A stretch of DNA of 64,000 nt from Phenylobacterium sp. J426. GTDB lineage: Bacteria; Pseudomonadota; Alphaproteobacteria; Caulobacterales; Caulobacteraceae. The DNA lies in assembly GCF_024699945.1 (NCBI RefSeq), contig NZ_JAJOMY010000001.1:1550001-1614000 (forward strand). Direction: 5' to 3'. Numbering within the stretch: position 1 is the first letter of the stretch; the number at the start of each line of letters is the position of its first letter. This document shows, piece by piece, positions 26,326 to 35,603 of this stretch. A program made the translations under genes and the position numbers. The notes beneath the pieces are model-generated. The model saw nothing but the letters and a program-made list of their open reading frames with translations. It searched no databases and had not been told where the DNA came from.

Positions 26326-27606
26326 TTACCGCTTGCGGCCCTTCTTGCCGGCCGCGCCCTTGGGACGCGACAGGCGGACGACCTTGCGCTCTTCCTCCTG
26401 ACGCTCACGCGGCAGGCGGATGTTGCGTCCGGCGAGGCCGAACATCGACGCCATGGGGGCGTCGCCCACCTCGACCGTCTCGGCGTCGCCGAAGCCGTTG
26501 AAGCGGGTGTTCATCGCCACACCGTAGGCGCCGAGCATGCCGATCTCGACGTAATCGCCTTCCTGGATGTCTTCCGGCAACCAGAACGGCCCCGGCATGT
26601 GGTCCAGGCTGTCGCAGGTCGGACCGTAGAAACGGAACGGCTTCAGCGGCCCTTCCACTTCCTGCGCCGCGTCGCCTTCTCCCCGGAACAGCTTCACCGG
26701 GAAGGGCCACTTCACGTGCGCCGCATCGAACAGCGAGCCGTAGCTGCCGTCATTGAGGTACAGCGCGTCGTTCTTGCGCAGCTCGACCTTCGTCAGGATC
26801 GACGTCGACTCGGCCACCAGGGCCCGGCCGGGTTCGCACCACAGCTCGGTGTCCTCGTGCACGTTCATCTCGGCGAAACCGCGATGGATGCTGTCGGCGT
26901 AGTCGCTCATGTCCGGCGGGATCATGCCGGGATAGACCGACGGGAAGCCGCCGCCCACGTCCACCACATCGACCATGACGCCGGCGCGCACGATGGCGCG
27001 GTTCGCCTGGGCCATGGCCGCCTGGTAGGCGGTGGGGCGCATGCATTGGCTGCCCACGTGGAAGCTGACGCCCATGCGGTCCTGGGTCGCGCGGCGCGCG
27101 GCCAGCAGGAGGCTGGGAGCCTCCCACATGTCGACGCCGAACTTGCCCGACAGCGAGTAGGACGCGCCTTCCGCCTGGACGCCCAGCCGGACAATCAGCG
27201 ACAGGTCGTCTGCGCCGCCCGTCGCCTCCAGGATCTTCTGGAGCTCCTCATGGGTGTCGAGCGCGAAAGTCTTCACGCCGTGGTCGAAGTAGGCCTGAGC
27301 GATCGCGCGCCGGCTCTTCACCGGGTGCATGAACGCCATGCGCGAGCCCGGCGCATGCTGGGCCACCAGCTCGATCTCGGGGACCGAGGCCACATCGAAC
27401 GAATTCACGCCGCTCTGCGCGAGGGTCTCGATGACCCACGGCGAAGGGTTCGCCTTAACAGCGTAGAAAACGTCGCCTTGAAAACTGTCCTGGAACCAGC
27501 GCGCCGCTACGGCCACCACGCCCGGTCGCACAAGGGCGACAGGACGCTCCGGGGACCGCTCGCGGACCAGGTCCAGGGGCGTATGGTACGTCTGCACCTC
27601 ACGCAA
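26326..27606 (-). CDS. Ornithine/lysine decarboxylase, alanine-racemase fold
   Basis: This 426-residue PLP enzyme is a fold-III decarboxylase. It shows YAVKANPSPWVI (PLP Lys near 50), FAFM-type HPVKSRRAIAQAY, HVGSQC, DVGGGFPSVYPG, WCEPGRALVAES and GPTCDSLD with the catalytic Cys-Asp at the dimer interface. This pattern fits ornithine/lysine decarboxylases and not diaminopimelate decarboxylase. The basic C-terminal tail (RPKGAAGKKGRKR) is unusual. It would supply putrescine or cadaverine and lies upstream of the deoxyhypusine synthase-like gene in the same direction. Confidence 0.87.
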   Translation of the reverse strand: MREVQTYHTPLDLVRERSPERPVALVRPGVVAVAARWFQDSFQGDVFYAVKANPSPWVIETLAQSGVNSFDVASVPEIELVAQHAPGSRMAFMHPVKSRRAIAQAYFDHGVKTFALDTHEELQKILEATGGADDLSLIVRLGVQAEGASYSLSGKFGVDMWEAPSLLLAARRATQDRMGVSFHVGSQCMRPTAYQAAMAQANRAIVRAGVMVDVVDVGGGFPSVYPGMIPPDMSDYADSIHRGFAEMNVHEDTELWCEPGRALVAESTSILTKVELRKNDALYLNDGSYGSLFDAAHVKWPFPVKLFRGEGDAAQEVEGPLKPFRFYGPTCDSLDHMPGPFWLPEDIQEGDYVEIGMLGAYGVAMNTRFNGFGDAETVEVGDAPMASMFGLAGRNIRLPRERQEEERKVVRLSRPKGAAGKKGRKR

Positions 27607-28024
27607 CCCCCAACGGATTGTTGAACCCAGACCGGCGTTAGCAGCGCTTTTTAGGACTTCGGGTCCGCCGGAAGCCGCGCAAATAGGGGCGATTGACCCC
27701 GATGTAAAGTGCGAAGGACGTGCGACGGGCGGTCGCTATACCGAACGCGGGTCTCGCGAGGTGCTTAATAGGGCCTCACGCTTCCAGTAGAGATCAAGGT
27801 GAGCGCCGGGGAAGTTCGGGTCGCGCCCGCAGGCCGGCGTCGCGGCCTCCTGTTTCTGCTAGACTTTTGGGCCTCGAGTTCCACGGAAGCCTCTGCGGCG
27901 ACATCGCATGCGTTGCCGGCTGGACCGCGGCCCGGCGGCCATGCCATGTAGCGCCACGCAGGCTGGCGCGGACGAGTGGTCCCGCCCACCTGCGCCGCCG
28001 CCACGGGGAAAGCACTACCTTCTG
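27607..28024. other. 418-base intergenic region upstream of the decarboxylase and phnC
   Basis: This holds the divergent upstream regions of the decarboxylase and phnC. I found no convincing open frame, tRNA, strong hairpin or exact Pho box in it. The short frames here lack ribosome binding sites. Confidence 0.5.
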
Positions 28025-28815
28025 ATGACCGAAGCCGCCGTTCTGTCGATACGGAACGCCTCCAAGACCTTCGGTCAGCGCCTTGCGCTCGACGGGGTCT
28101 CCCTGGAGGTTCGCAAGGGCGAGATGATCGCCCTGATCGGGCCGTCAGGCTCGGGCAAGTCGACCCTGCTGCGCTCGATCAGCGCCCTGCAGACAATCGA
28201 CAACGGGGGGAAGATCACGGCCTTCGACTCTCCGGTGCAGGAGAACGGACGGGTCAGCGGCGGCGTACGCAGGGTGCGCACCCGCATCGGCATGATCTTC
28301 CAGCAGTTCAACCTCGTCGGTCGCCTGACGCTGTTCACCAACGTCGCCCTGGGATCGCTGGGCCGCATCGGCGTGATCCAAGGGCTGCTCGGCCTCTGGC
28401 CGGCCGAGACCAAGCAGGCGGTTATGGCCGCGCTTCATCGCTTTGGTCTCGCCGACTACGCCGGCCAGCGCGCCAACACGCTGTCGGGGGGCAGCAGCAG
28501 CGCGGCGCGATCGCGCGGGCCCTGGTGCAGAAGGCCAAGATCATCCTCGCTGACGAGCCGGTGGCCTCGCTGGACCCGGTGTCGGCCCGCCGCGTCATGG
28601 AGATCCTGCGGGAACTCAATGCTTCGGATGGCCTCACCGTCATCGTCACCCTGCACCAGGTGGACTACGCGCTGCGCTATTGCGAGCGGGTCGTCGCCCT
28701 GAAAGCGGGCAAGGTCGTGTATGACGGCCCGCCCAGCGGCCTCGACAAGCCGCGCCTCGTTGAAATCTACGGCCCCGAATTCGAGGACGTCTTCTGGGAA
28801 GGAGCGCCCCAATGA
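28025..28815 (+). CDS. phnC: Phosphonate-type ABC transporter ATPase (one frame break)
   Basis: This is the ATP-hydrolysing subunit of a PhnCDE importer. Walker A is [11 protein letters not shown], the Q-loop is [14 protein letters not shown], Walker B is [13 protein letters not shown], and the H-loop is [14 protein letters not shown]. The ABC signature LSGGQQQR is broken by six G at 28486-28491 where seven are needed. With the base restored the protein is 263 residues, normal for PhnC. The stop overlaps phnD (ATGA). Confidence 0.92.
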
Positions 28816-29825
28816 TCCGCCGCACCCTGATCGGCGCCGCCCTGATGGCGACGCTCGCGCTCGCCGGCTGCGGCGACAACAAGGACACGGCCCAGGCTCC
28901 TGGCGGCACGCCGAAGGAGCTCACCTTCGCCATCCTGCCGGCCGAGGGCCAGGCGTCGATGGCGCCGCTATGGCAGCCGCTGCTCGATGACATGTCGGCT
29001 CAGCTGGGCGTGCCGGTGAAGCCGTTCTTCATCTCCAACTATACGGCCATGGTTGAGGCGATGCGCTTCAACCAGGTGCAGATGGGCTGGTTCTCGGCGG
29101 CGCCGGCGCTGCGCGCGACCGAGCGGGCCAATGGCGAGGTGCTGGGCCGCGTCGTCGACGCCAGCGGCGAGGGCACCTACAAGTCCGTGCTGATCACCCG
29201 CAAGGGCAGCGGTGTCACCCTCGACAAGGTGCTGCAGTGCGACCGCAGCCTGAACTTCGGCATCGGCGACGCCCAGTCGACCTCGGGCACGCTCGCGCCG
29301 ATGGCCTATCTGTTCACGCCCCGCAACATCGACCCGGCCAAGTGCTTCAAGGCGGTCCGCTCGGCCAGCCACGAGGCCAACGTTCTGTCGGTCGGCACCG
29401 GCGTGCTCGACGTGGCCACCAACAACACCGTCGGCCTGCTGTTCAACCGCCGCCAAAAGCCCGAGATCGCCGAGCGTATCGAGGTGATCTGGGAGAGCCC
29501 GCCGCTGCCGGAAAGCTCGATCGTCGTCCGCAAGGACCTCGACCCCGCGCTCAAGGAGAAGATCCGCCAATTCTTCCTGACCTATGGCACGGGCGCCGAT
29601 GAGGTCGGCGAGAAGCAGCGCAAGGTCCTCCAGGGATTGGCCTACGGCGGCTTCCGCGCCGCCGACGACGGCTACCTCGATCCGGTCCGGGAGATGGAAG
29701 CCGCCGAAGCACTGGCCGAAGCCCGCCGCTCGGGCGACCAGGGTCGGATCGCCAAGGCGCAGGCGAACTTCGACAAGATCACTGCCGCCGCCGCCCAACG
29801 CCGCGCGACGGCCCCGGCCCAGTAG
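28812..29825 (+). CDS. phnD: Phosphonate/phosphite ABC transporter binding lipoprotein
   Basis: This 337-residue PhnD-like periplasmic binding protein has a lipoprotein signal ([20 protein letters not shown]), so it is anchored to the membrane. The fold landmarks [59 protein letters not shown] and [15 protein letters not shown] [16 protein letters not shown] are visible. Ligands of the family include phosphonates, phosphite and sometimes phosphate. It is coupled to phnC and phnE. Confidence 0.92.
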   Translation: MIRRTLIGAALMATLALAGCGDNKDTAQAPGGTPKELTFAILPAEGQASMAPLWQPLLDDMSAQLGVPVKPFFISNYTAMVEAMRFNQVQMGWFSAAPALRATERANGEVLGRVVDASGEGTYKSVLITRKGSGVTLDKVLQCDRSLNFGIGDAQSTSGTLAPMAYLFTPRNIDPAKCFKAVRSASHEANVLSVGTGVLDVATNNTVGLLFNRRQKPEIAERIEVIWESPPLPESSIVVRKDLDPALKEKIRQFFLTYGTGADEVGEKQRKVLQGLAYGGFRAADDGYLDPVREMEAAEALAEARRSGDQGRIAKAQANFDKITAAAAQRRATAPAQ

Positions 29826-29827
29826 AC

Positions 29828-30631
29828 ATGACCGCAGCCTCTCCCGCGGTTCCGCCGCCACCCACCCGCAGCCTGGTGCAGCGCGGCCCCGACCTGCTGG
29901 TCTGGGGCGCGGTGATCGTGCTGCTGATGATCAGCTTCAAGCCGGTCGAGGTGAGCAACTTCACCCGGCTGTTCACCAACTCCGAGAACATGCGCCTCTA
30001 CGGCGCCGATCTGCTTCGGCCCGACTTCACCGAGTGGCGGACCTATGTCGCGCAGATGTGGCTGACCATCCAGATCGCGCTCTGGGGCACAGCCCTGGCC
30101 GTGATCGCCGCCGTGCCGTTCGGCTTGGCCTGCTCGCGCAACATCTCGCCGGTCTGGCTGCAGCAGCCGATGCGGCTGCTGATGAATTTCCTGCGGTCGA
30201 TCCCCGACCTGGTGCTGGGCACCCTGTTCCTGGTGGCCGTGGGCCTCGGCCCGTTCGCGGGCGTCATGGCCCTGGCCATCAACACCGGTGCGGTGCTCGC
30301 CAAGCTGTTCTCCGAGGCGGTCGAGTCGATCGACAAGGGACCAGTCGAGGGCGTGCGCGCCACCGGGGCCGGCAAGCTGCACGAGATCATCTGGGGCGTG
30401 ATCCCGCAGGTGGCCCCGCTCTGGACCAGCTATGCGCTGTACCGCTTCGAATCCAATTCGCGTTCGGCCACGGTGCTGGGCCTGATCGGCGCCGGTGGCA
30501 TCGGCCGGCTGCTCTTCGACAGCATCAACGGCTTCGCCTACCACCAACTGTCGGCGATCGTGATCGTGATCATCGTGGCCGTGTCTCTGATCGACCTGCT
30601 GTCGCAGGCGATGCGCAGCCGGCTGCTCTAG
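29828..30631 (+). CDS. phnE: Phosphonate-type ABC transporter permease
   Basis: This 267-residue inner-membrane permease has about six hydrophobic segments and the EAA loop that contacts the ATPase (EAVESIDKGPVEGVRATGAG). LMNFLRSIPDLVLGTLF and YALYRFESNSRSATVLGLIG are typical of PhnE. It starts two bases after phnD. Its end overlaps the convergent Nudix gene by four bases. No C-P lyase genes follow. Confidence 0.92.
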   Translation: MTAASPAVPPPPTRSLVQRGPDLLVWGAVIVLLMISFKPVEVSNFTRLFTNSENMRLYGADLLRPDFTEWRTYVAQMWLTIQIALWGTALAVIAAVPFGLACSRNISPVWLQQPMRLLMNFLRSIPDLVLGTLFLVAVGLGPFAGVMALAINTGAVLAKLFSEAVESIDKGPVEGVRATGAGKLHEIIWGVIPQVAPLWTSYALYRFESNSRSATVLGLIGAGGIGRLLFDSINGFAYHQLSAIVIVIIVAVSLIDLLSQAMRSRLL

Positions 30632-31080
30632 GACTTCGGCTCGAAGGCGGCGAGGAGCTTCTTCAGCTCCTTCTCTTCGACGAGTTCGGCTGCGAAGGCG
30701 GGCGTCGTCCATCGGCGCTCCCGCTGGTCCTTTTCCGGCCATTCGGCCTTGAGTTCGGCCGCCTCAAGTCCATAGACGAAGACCCGCACGTGCTGGGTCC
30801 TGCCGCTGCGCAGGCGCTTGTCGTAGTGGTAGACGCCGATGGCCTTGCGGCTCATCGGACCGACCACACCAGCCTCCTCCAGCGCCTCCTGCGCCGCAGA
30901 ATCCGCCGGTTTCAGTTTCTTGATCGGCCACCCCTTCGGGATCACCCAACGCTTCGTTTCACGCGAGGTGATGAGCAAGACCTCGACGCCGCTCTCGGAG
31001 CGTCGCCAGGGCAAGGCGGCGTACTGCGTCTTCGGCTCGCGGTCGGGCTCGGGGCGCAAGCGGTCGGCGGTCTTGTCCAT
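30628..31080 (-). CDS. Nudix hydrolase
   Basis: This 150-residue protein has a Nudix fold with a variant box: GWPIKKLKPADSAAQEALEEAG, read as G-x5-L-x7-Q-E-A-x-E-E-x-G, so the first Glu and the Arg of the consensus are replaced while the metal-binding EE pair stays. SRETKRWVIPKGWP is typical of an alphaproteobacterial group related to diphosphoinositol-polyphosphate hydrolases. It hydrolyses a nucleoside-diphosphate-linked compound that cannot be named. Confidence 0.86.
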   Translation of the reverse strand: MDKTADRLRPEPDREPKTQYAALPWRRSESGVEVLLITSRETKRWVIPKGWPIKKLKPADSAAQEALEEAGVVGPMSRKAIGVYHYDKRLRSGRTQHVRVFVYGLEAAELKAEWPEKDQRERRWTTPAFAAELVEEKELKKLLAAFEPKS

Positions 31081-31081
31081 T

Positions 31082-32098
31082 CTAGCCGAAGGTCCGATCC
31101 ACGAAGCGGGCCAGCCAGTAGAACAGAGCGCCCGTCAGCCCGGCCATCGGAATTGTTACGATCCAGGCCCAGACGATGTTCTTGGCCACGCCCCAGCGCA
31201 CGGCTGACACTCGACGGGCGGCGCCGACACCGACGATGGAGCCTGTGATGGTGTGTGTGGTCGACACCGGAATGCCCAGGTTGGTGAAGAAGAACAGCGC
31301 GACGGCGCCCCCGGTTTCGGCGCAGAAGCCCTGCTGCGGCGTCAGCTTTGTGATCTTCGAGCCCATGGTGTGAACGATGCGCCAGCCGCCGAAAAGGGTG
31401 CCCAGGCCCAGCGCCGCCTGACAGGTGATCACCACCCAGAAGGGCACGTGGAACTCGCCGCCCAAGTGCCCGTGCGAATAGAGAAGCACGGCGATGATCC
31501 CCATGGTCTTTTGCGCATCGTTGCCGCCGTGTCCCAGCGAGAACATCGCGGCCGACACGAACTGCAGCTTGCGGAAGACGCCGTCGGCGAACGCCGGCGT
31601 GGCTTTCACGAAAGACCACGACGCCAGCAGCACCAGCAGCAGGGCCAGGGCGAAGCCCAGGGCCGGCGAGATGACGATGCCGGACATCGTCTTCAGCACG
31701 CCCGACCAGACGATTGGGTCGAGCCCGGCCTTGGCTATCCCGGCGCCCAGCAGTCCGCCGATAAGCGCGTGGGAGCTCGAGGACGGGATGCCCAGCAACC
31801 AGGTCAGGACGTTCCAGAAGATGGCTCCGCCCAAAGCGCCGAAGATCACCGCGTCCGAGATGATCCCGGGGCTCAGGATGCCCTTGCCGATGGTGTTCGC
31901 AACGTGAAGGCCGAAGAACAGGAAGGCGATGAAATTGAAGAACGCGGCCCAGATGACGGCCCAGCGCGCCGAGAGCACGCGTGTCGAAACGATGGTCGCG
32001 ATGGAGTTGGCCGCATCGTGCAGGCCGTTCAGGAAGTCGAAGATCAGGGCGACCCCGATCAGGAAGACCAGGATCAGGCTCACGCCGCCGATGTCCAC
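31082..32098 (-). CDS. pit: Low-affinity inorganic phosphate transporter (Pit)
   Basis: This 338-residue PiT-family carrier moves metal-phosphate with protons. Signature motifs are GLHDAANSIATIVSTRVLS near the N-terminus and SLGHGGNDAQKTMGII in the second half, with GIPSSSSHALIGGLLG and IPVSTTHTITGSIVG as the paired loops. About ten hydrophobic segments are visible. It follows the DUF47 gene by 12 bases, the usual partner arrangement. Confidence 0.94.
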   Translation of the reverse strand: MDIGGVSLILVFLIGVALIFDFLNGLHDAANSIATIVSTRVLSARWAVIWAAFFNFIAFLFFGLHVANTIGKGILSPGIISDAVIFGALGGAIFWNVLTWLLGIPSSSSHALIGGLLGAGIAKAGLDPIVWSGVLKTMSGIVISPALGFALALLLVLLASWSFVKATPAFADGVFRKLQFVSAAMFSLGHGGNDAQKTMGIIAVLLYSHGHLGGEFHVPFWVVITCQAALGLGTLFGGWRIVHTMGSKITKLTPQQGFCAETGGAVALFFFTNLGIPVSTTHTITGSIVGVGAARRVSAVRWGVAKNIVWAWIVTIPMAGLTGALFYWLARFVDRTFG

Positions 32099-32110
32099 GG
32101 GGCCTGCCTC

Positions 32111-32755
32111 TTAGAGGTGTTCGATCAGCACGCCGCTGATCCGGTTGGCCACGTCTTCCAAGCGGTCGACCACCTTCTCGAGGTGGTCGTAGATCTCGCC
32201 CCCGACGATGAACGCCATAGCGTCCTCGCGGGCCGGGCCGCGGTACAGCGCCTTCATGCCGTCGTCGTAGAGGTGGTCCGACTGTTCCTCGAGGCGGGTG
32301 ATTTCCTCGGTTATGCTGTTCAGCTTCGAGGCATTGGCCTTCATCTGGCGCAGCAGCGGCACGGCCTCCGACGTGAGTTGCGCGGTGCGGACGATGACAT
32401 CGCCCAGCCGAATCATGTCGGGCTCGAAGGCGCGCACCTCGAAAAGCGTCACGGCCTTGGCGGTCTTGTGCATCTGATCGACCGCATCATCCATCGAGCC
32501 GATCAGGTTGCGGATGTCGCTGCGGTCGAAGGGGGTGATGAACGTGCGGCGCACCTCCAGCATCACCTGCCGCGTCACCTCGTCGGCCGCTTCCTCATGC
32601 CGGGCGACCTGGGCGCAGAGCTCCGGCACCCGCGGTCCGCCGTCCAGCAACTCGCGCAGCGCGCCGGCGCCGTCGCAGATGGTCTTCGCGTGCGCCTCGA
32701 AGAGGTCGTAGAAGCCGCCCTCCTTGGGCATGATCGCGTTGAACCAGCTCAGCAT
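32111..32755 (-). CDS. DUF47 (PhoU-like) partner of Pit
   Basis: This 214-residue all-helical DUF47 protein resembles PhoU. It shows EGGFYDLFEAHAKTICDGAG, RHEEAADEVTRQVMLEVRRT, FITPFDRSDIRNLIGSMDDA, and DVANRISGVLIEHL at the end. DUF47 genes sit beside pit genes in many bacteria and help control phosphate uptake. I set the ATG at 32755, opening MLSWFNAIMP. Confidence 0.92.
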   Translation of the reverse strand: MLSWFNAIMPKEGGFYDLFEAHAKTICDGAGALRELLDGGPRVPELCAQVARHEEAADEVTRQVMLEVRRTFITPFDRSDIRNLIGSMDDAVDQMHKTAKAVTLFEVRAFEPDMIRLGDVIVRTAQLTSEAVPLLRQMKANASKLNSITEEITRLEEQSDHLYDDGMKALYRGPAREDAMAFIVGGEIYDHLEKVVDRLEDVANRISGVLIEHL

Positions 32756-32932
32756 TGCAAGCTCCCCCAAGCCGCAGGCCAAAACGCCGTGTACGGACGG
32801 ACGCCTCTACATCGGCCACGTGTCGGGCGCCACCGCCTCCGTCACAAGAGCTTCATCGAACTGACGCGCCATCGTCGTCGAAACTTGCTCTTACCGTCGC
32901 ACCTTCCGCCGCAGCCCGGAGCCCGCTCAACG

Positions 32933-34138
32933 ATGTTCAGACCCAGGACCATTTCTCTGGCCGCGGCCGCCGGCCTGGCGCTGTCGCTGGGCGCCGCCGG
33001 CGCGCAGGCGGAAACCAGGGCCTACAAGGGTGCGCCCGAGTTCCAGTTCGGAGAGCTGAAGATCAAGCCGCGCGGCCGCCTTTTCCTCGACCAGGTCTGG
33101 CAGGACGTGGACCGTTCGGGCGGGGCGGACGAGAACCTGGACGATGGCCGCGTGCGGATGGCTCGGATCGGCGTTCAGGGCTCCTACGGCGACAAGCTCT
33201 CTTTCGTCGTCGAGGGTGACTTCGGGCTGGAACAGTCGAACTGGGAGGACGTCTACGCCGAGTACAAGCCTGCCGAAGGCGCCACGTTCACCGTGGGTCA
33301 CTTCAAGACCGTGGCCCTCGAGAACATGACGTCCGACACCTATACGACCTTCATGGAGCGCGGGCCGTTCACCGACGTGCTGGGCGTCGGCCGCACCCTC
33401 AACCTGCAGACCAAGCTGAACGGCAAGACCTGGACCGCCGCCGCCTTCGTCCTGGGCGACAACATCAACAACCCCAGCGTGCCGTCGGACCGGCCTACCG
33501 GTTCCCAGGAGCAGTACGGCTTCGGCGCACGGGTGACCTACGCACCGGTCCTGACCGACACGACTCAGGCTCATCTCGGCGCCTGGGTGCGCCGCCGCGA
33601 CCGGGCCGATCAGTCGAACTACAGCTACGGCGCGCGCAACAACACCAACTTCGGTTCGCGCTATGTCACCACCGGCGGCGTCGGCGTCCGGGACACGCAG
33701 GTCGGCCTGGAAGGCGCGCTCGTACACAAGTCCTGGTCCGTGCAGGGCGAATGGGCCAACGCCCACATCGAGCGGCTCCGCGACGTCGAGGACGACGTGC
33801 AGGTCTGGTACGTTTTCGCGAGCTGGTTCCCGACCGGCGAGAGCCGCCGCTATCAGGCCGACCAGGGCCAGTTCGGCCGGGTGAAGGTGAAGCGCCCCGT
33901 CACCCAGGGCGGCCCCGGCGCGGTGGAACTGGCGGTCCGCTACGACCGCGCCGATCTTACCGATGTGGGGACGCCCAGCTCCGGCGAATACGAAGGCTGG
34001 ACCTTGGGGGCGAACTGGCACCTGCACCCGTACCTGCGGGTGATGGCCAACTACACGGCTTCGGAGAACCGGCTTCGCGCTCCGCTCCCGGATGTGGACG
34101 TGAAGACCTTCCAGGTTCGCGCCCAGTTCGACTGGTAA
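32933..34138 (+). CDS. Phosphate-selective porin, OprP/OprO family
   Basis: This 401-residue outer-membrane beta-barrel has a clear signal peptide (MFRPRTISLAAAAGLALSLG, cleaved near AQAETRAY). Typical family segments are GRLFLDQVWQDVD, RVRMARIGVQGSYGDKLSF, EGDFGLEQSNWEDVYAEYKP, GHFKTVALENMTSDTYTTFM and the terminal aromatic strand VRAQFDW. The ATG at 32933 sets the signal peptide; the very long frame upstream is antisense shadow of the pit genes. It is divergent from DUF47. It would pass phosphate across the outer membrane. Confidence 0.9.
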   Translation: MFRPRTISLAAAAGLALSLGAAGAQAETRAYKGAPEFQFGELKIKPRGRLFLDQVWQDVDRSGGADENLDDGRVRMARIGVQGSYGDKLSFVVEGDFGLEQSNWEDVYAEYKPAEGATFTVGHFKTVALENMTSDTYTTFMERGPFTDVLGVGRTLNLQTKLNGKTWTAAAFVLGDNINNPSVPSDRPTGSQEQYGFGARVTYAPVLTDTTQAHLGAWVRRRDRADQSNYSYGARNNTNFGSRYVTTGGVGVRDTQVGLEGALVHKSWSVQGEWANAHIERLRDVEDDVQVWYVFASWFPTGESRRYQADQGQFGRVKVKRPVTQGGPGAVELAVRYDRADLTDVGTPSSGEYEGWTLGANWHLHPYLRVMANYTASENRLRAPLPDVDVKTFQVRAQFDW

Positions 34139-34142
34139 GCGC

Positions 34143-35549
34143 TCAGGCGATCTCGGGTCGGCGGCGGCGCACGCGGGCGAGCCTGCGCAGTCGCCGCCAG
34201 AAGCGGGTCTTCTGCGGCTCTGGATAGGGCTGCAGGTTGCGCACGAAGTCCTCGGCGCAGGCCCGCCAGGAAAACCCCTCGGCGAAGCGGCGCACGCCGT
34301 TGCGATCGAGTTTCAGCGCTTCCAGGCAGGCGTCGCGCAGCCCCTCCGTGGCCGAGGCGGCGAGGGCGCCGGCGCCCGAGCCCGGGATCAGGTCGATGGG
34401 GCCCGGCGCCGGATAGGCGGCCACTGGCGTGCCGGACGCCATCGCTTCGAGAATGACCAAGCCGAAGGTGTCGGTCAGGGACGGGAAGACGAACACGTCG
34501 GCGCAGGCGTAGGCGTTGGCGAGGTCCTGGCCGGACTTCGAGCCGGTGAACACCGCGCTCGGGTACTTGGCCTTGAGCTCGTCCAGTTGCGGGCCGGGGC
34601 CCACGACCACCTTCGTGCCCGGGAGGTCGAGGCTGAGGAAGGCCTCGATGTTCTTCTCCACGGCCACACGGCCCACGTAGAGGAAGACCGGCCGCGCCAA
34701 GCCGTCGAAAACGTCCGCCTCGTCGTCGCGCCGGGGTCGGAAGGTTTCGGTATCGACGCCGCGCGACCACGCCGAGATGTTGCGGAAGCCGTGACGCGTG
34801 AGCTCGTCCCGCATCGTCGGCGTCGCCACCATCAGTCGGCCGGACGGCTTGTGGAACCACTTCATGTACGCATAGCCGGCGGCCAGCGGCAGCGGCAGGC
34901 GGGCCGAGACGTATTCCGGGAACCGCGTGTGGTAGCTGGTGGTGAATGGCAGCTTCCACTCCACGCAGATCCGCCGCGCCGCCAGCCCGATCGGGCCCTC
35001 GGTGGCGATGTGGATGGCCTCGGGCTCGAACGCCTTGAAGCGCTCCTGCACCGGCTCGTAGACGCCGATGGCGACCTTGATCTCGGCATAGGTGGGCAGC
35101 GGGAAAGTCTTGAACATCCCCGGGTGGATCACCTCCACCGTGTGGCCCATTTCGCGCAGTTCCTGAACCACGCGCGTCAGGGTGCGGACGACGCCATTGA
35201 CCTGCGGCTCCCAGGCGTCCGTCGCCAGGAGGATCCGCATGGGCCGTTGGGCGTCGCGCGGGGCGGTGATCGCCTCGCGCAGGCGGCGGTCCGAGCGGTC
35301 GGGCTTGATCCGCTCGGCTTCACCCATCGCCTGGGTCTGCATCCAGGCCCAGAAGGCGCCCAGCAGCGCCTCCTTGGTGGGGAAGTGGCGATAGACGGTG
35401 CGCTCGCCGACACCGGCGTCGCGGGCGATCTCGGCGAAACTGAGATCCTCGAGGGAGCGCGTCTCGAGCTGGGCGCCCACGGCCCGCAGGATCTGCTCGC
35501 GTGTCTCCTCCCGCTGGCGGTCGCGCTGGCTTGCGGAGGGCGTCCTCAT
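34143..35549 (-). CDS. agt: TetR helix-turn-helix fused to a family-4 glycosyltransferase (Agt-like)
   Basis: Residues 1-103 are the DNA-binding half of a TetR regulator (REETREQILRAVGAQLETRS; LSFAEIARDAGVGERTVYRH; FPTKEALLGAFWAWM) without its ligand domain. From Met104 (start codon at 35240) a complete GT4 enzyme follows: MRILLATDAWEPQVNGVVRT, PEAIHIATEGPIGLAARR, TTSYHTRFPEYVSARLPLP, YVGRVAVEKNIEAFL, FPSLTDTFGLVILEAMASG. The GT4 part matches Agt-type diacylglycerol glycosyltransferases, which make glycolipids in phosphate starvation. The frame is unbroken, and I see no good ribosome site before Met104. Either a fusion protein is made or translation restarts inside. Confidence 0.75.
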   Translation of the reverse strand: MRTPSASQRDRQREETREQILRAVGAQLETRSLEDLSFAEIARDAGVGERTVYRHFPTKEALLGAFWAWMQTQAMGEAERIKPDRSDRRLREAITAPRDAQRPMRILLATDAWEPQVNGVVRTLTRVVQELREMGHTVEVIHPGMFKTFPLPTYAEIKVAIGVYEPVQERFKAFEPEAIHIATEGPIGLAARRICVEWKLPFTTSYHTRFPEYVSARLPLPLAAGYAYMKWFHKPSGRLMVATPTMRDELTRHGFRNISAWSRGVDTETFRPRRDDEADVFDGLARPVFLYVGRVAVEKNIEAFLSLDLPGTKVVVGPGPQLDELKAKYPSAVFTGSKSGQDLANAYACADVFVFPSLTDTFGLVILEAMASGTPVAAYPAPGPIDLIPGSGAGALAASATEGLRDACLEALKLDRNGVRRFAEGFSWRACAEDFVRNLQPYPEPQKTRFWRRLRRLARVRRRRPEIA

Positions 35550-35603
35550 GGCAGCGCCACTGTCACGAGTTGCGGCGGCAAGTCAACGAACGGCTGTGTC
35601 GGC

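Noticed and set aside
32839..32856. Pho box upstream of the porin (CCGTCAC-N4-GCTTCAT)
   Set aside because: The two halves match the CTGTCAT consensus only weakly. It is kept as a candidate to be scored with a matrix, not as a called site.
31253..34138. Very long plus-strand frame of 961 codons
   Set aside because: The first 560 codons lie opposite pit and DUF47 and have the Arg/His/Gln-rich composition of a GC-rich antisense shadow. Only the last 402 codons, from 32933, are the real porin.
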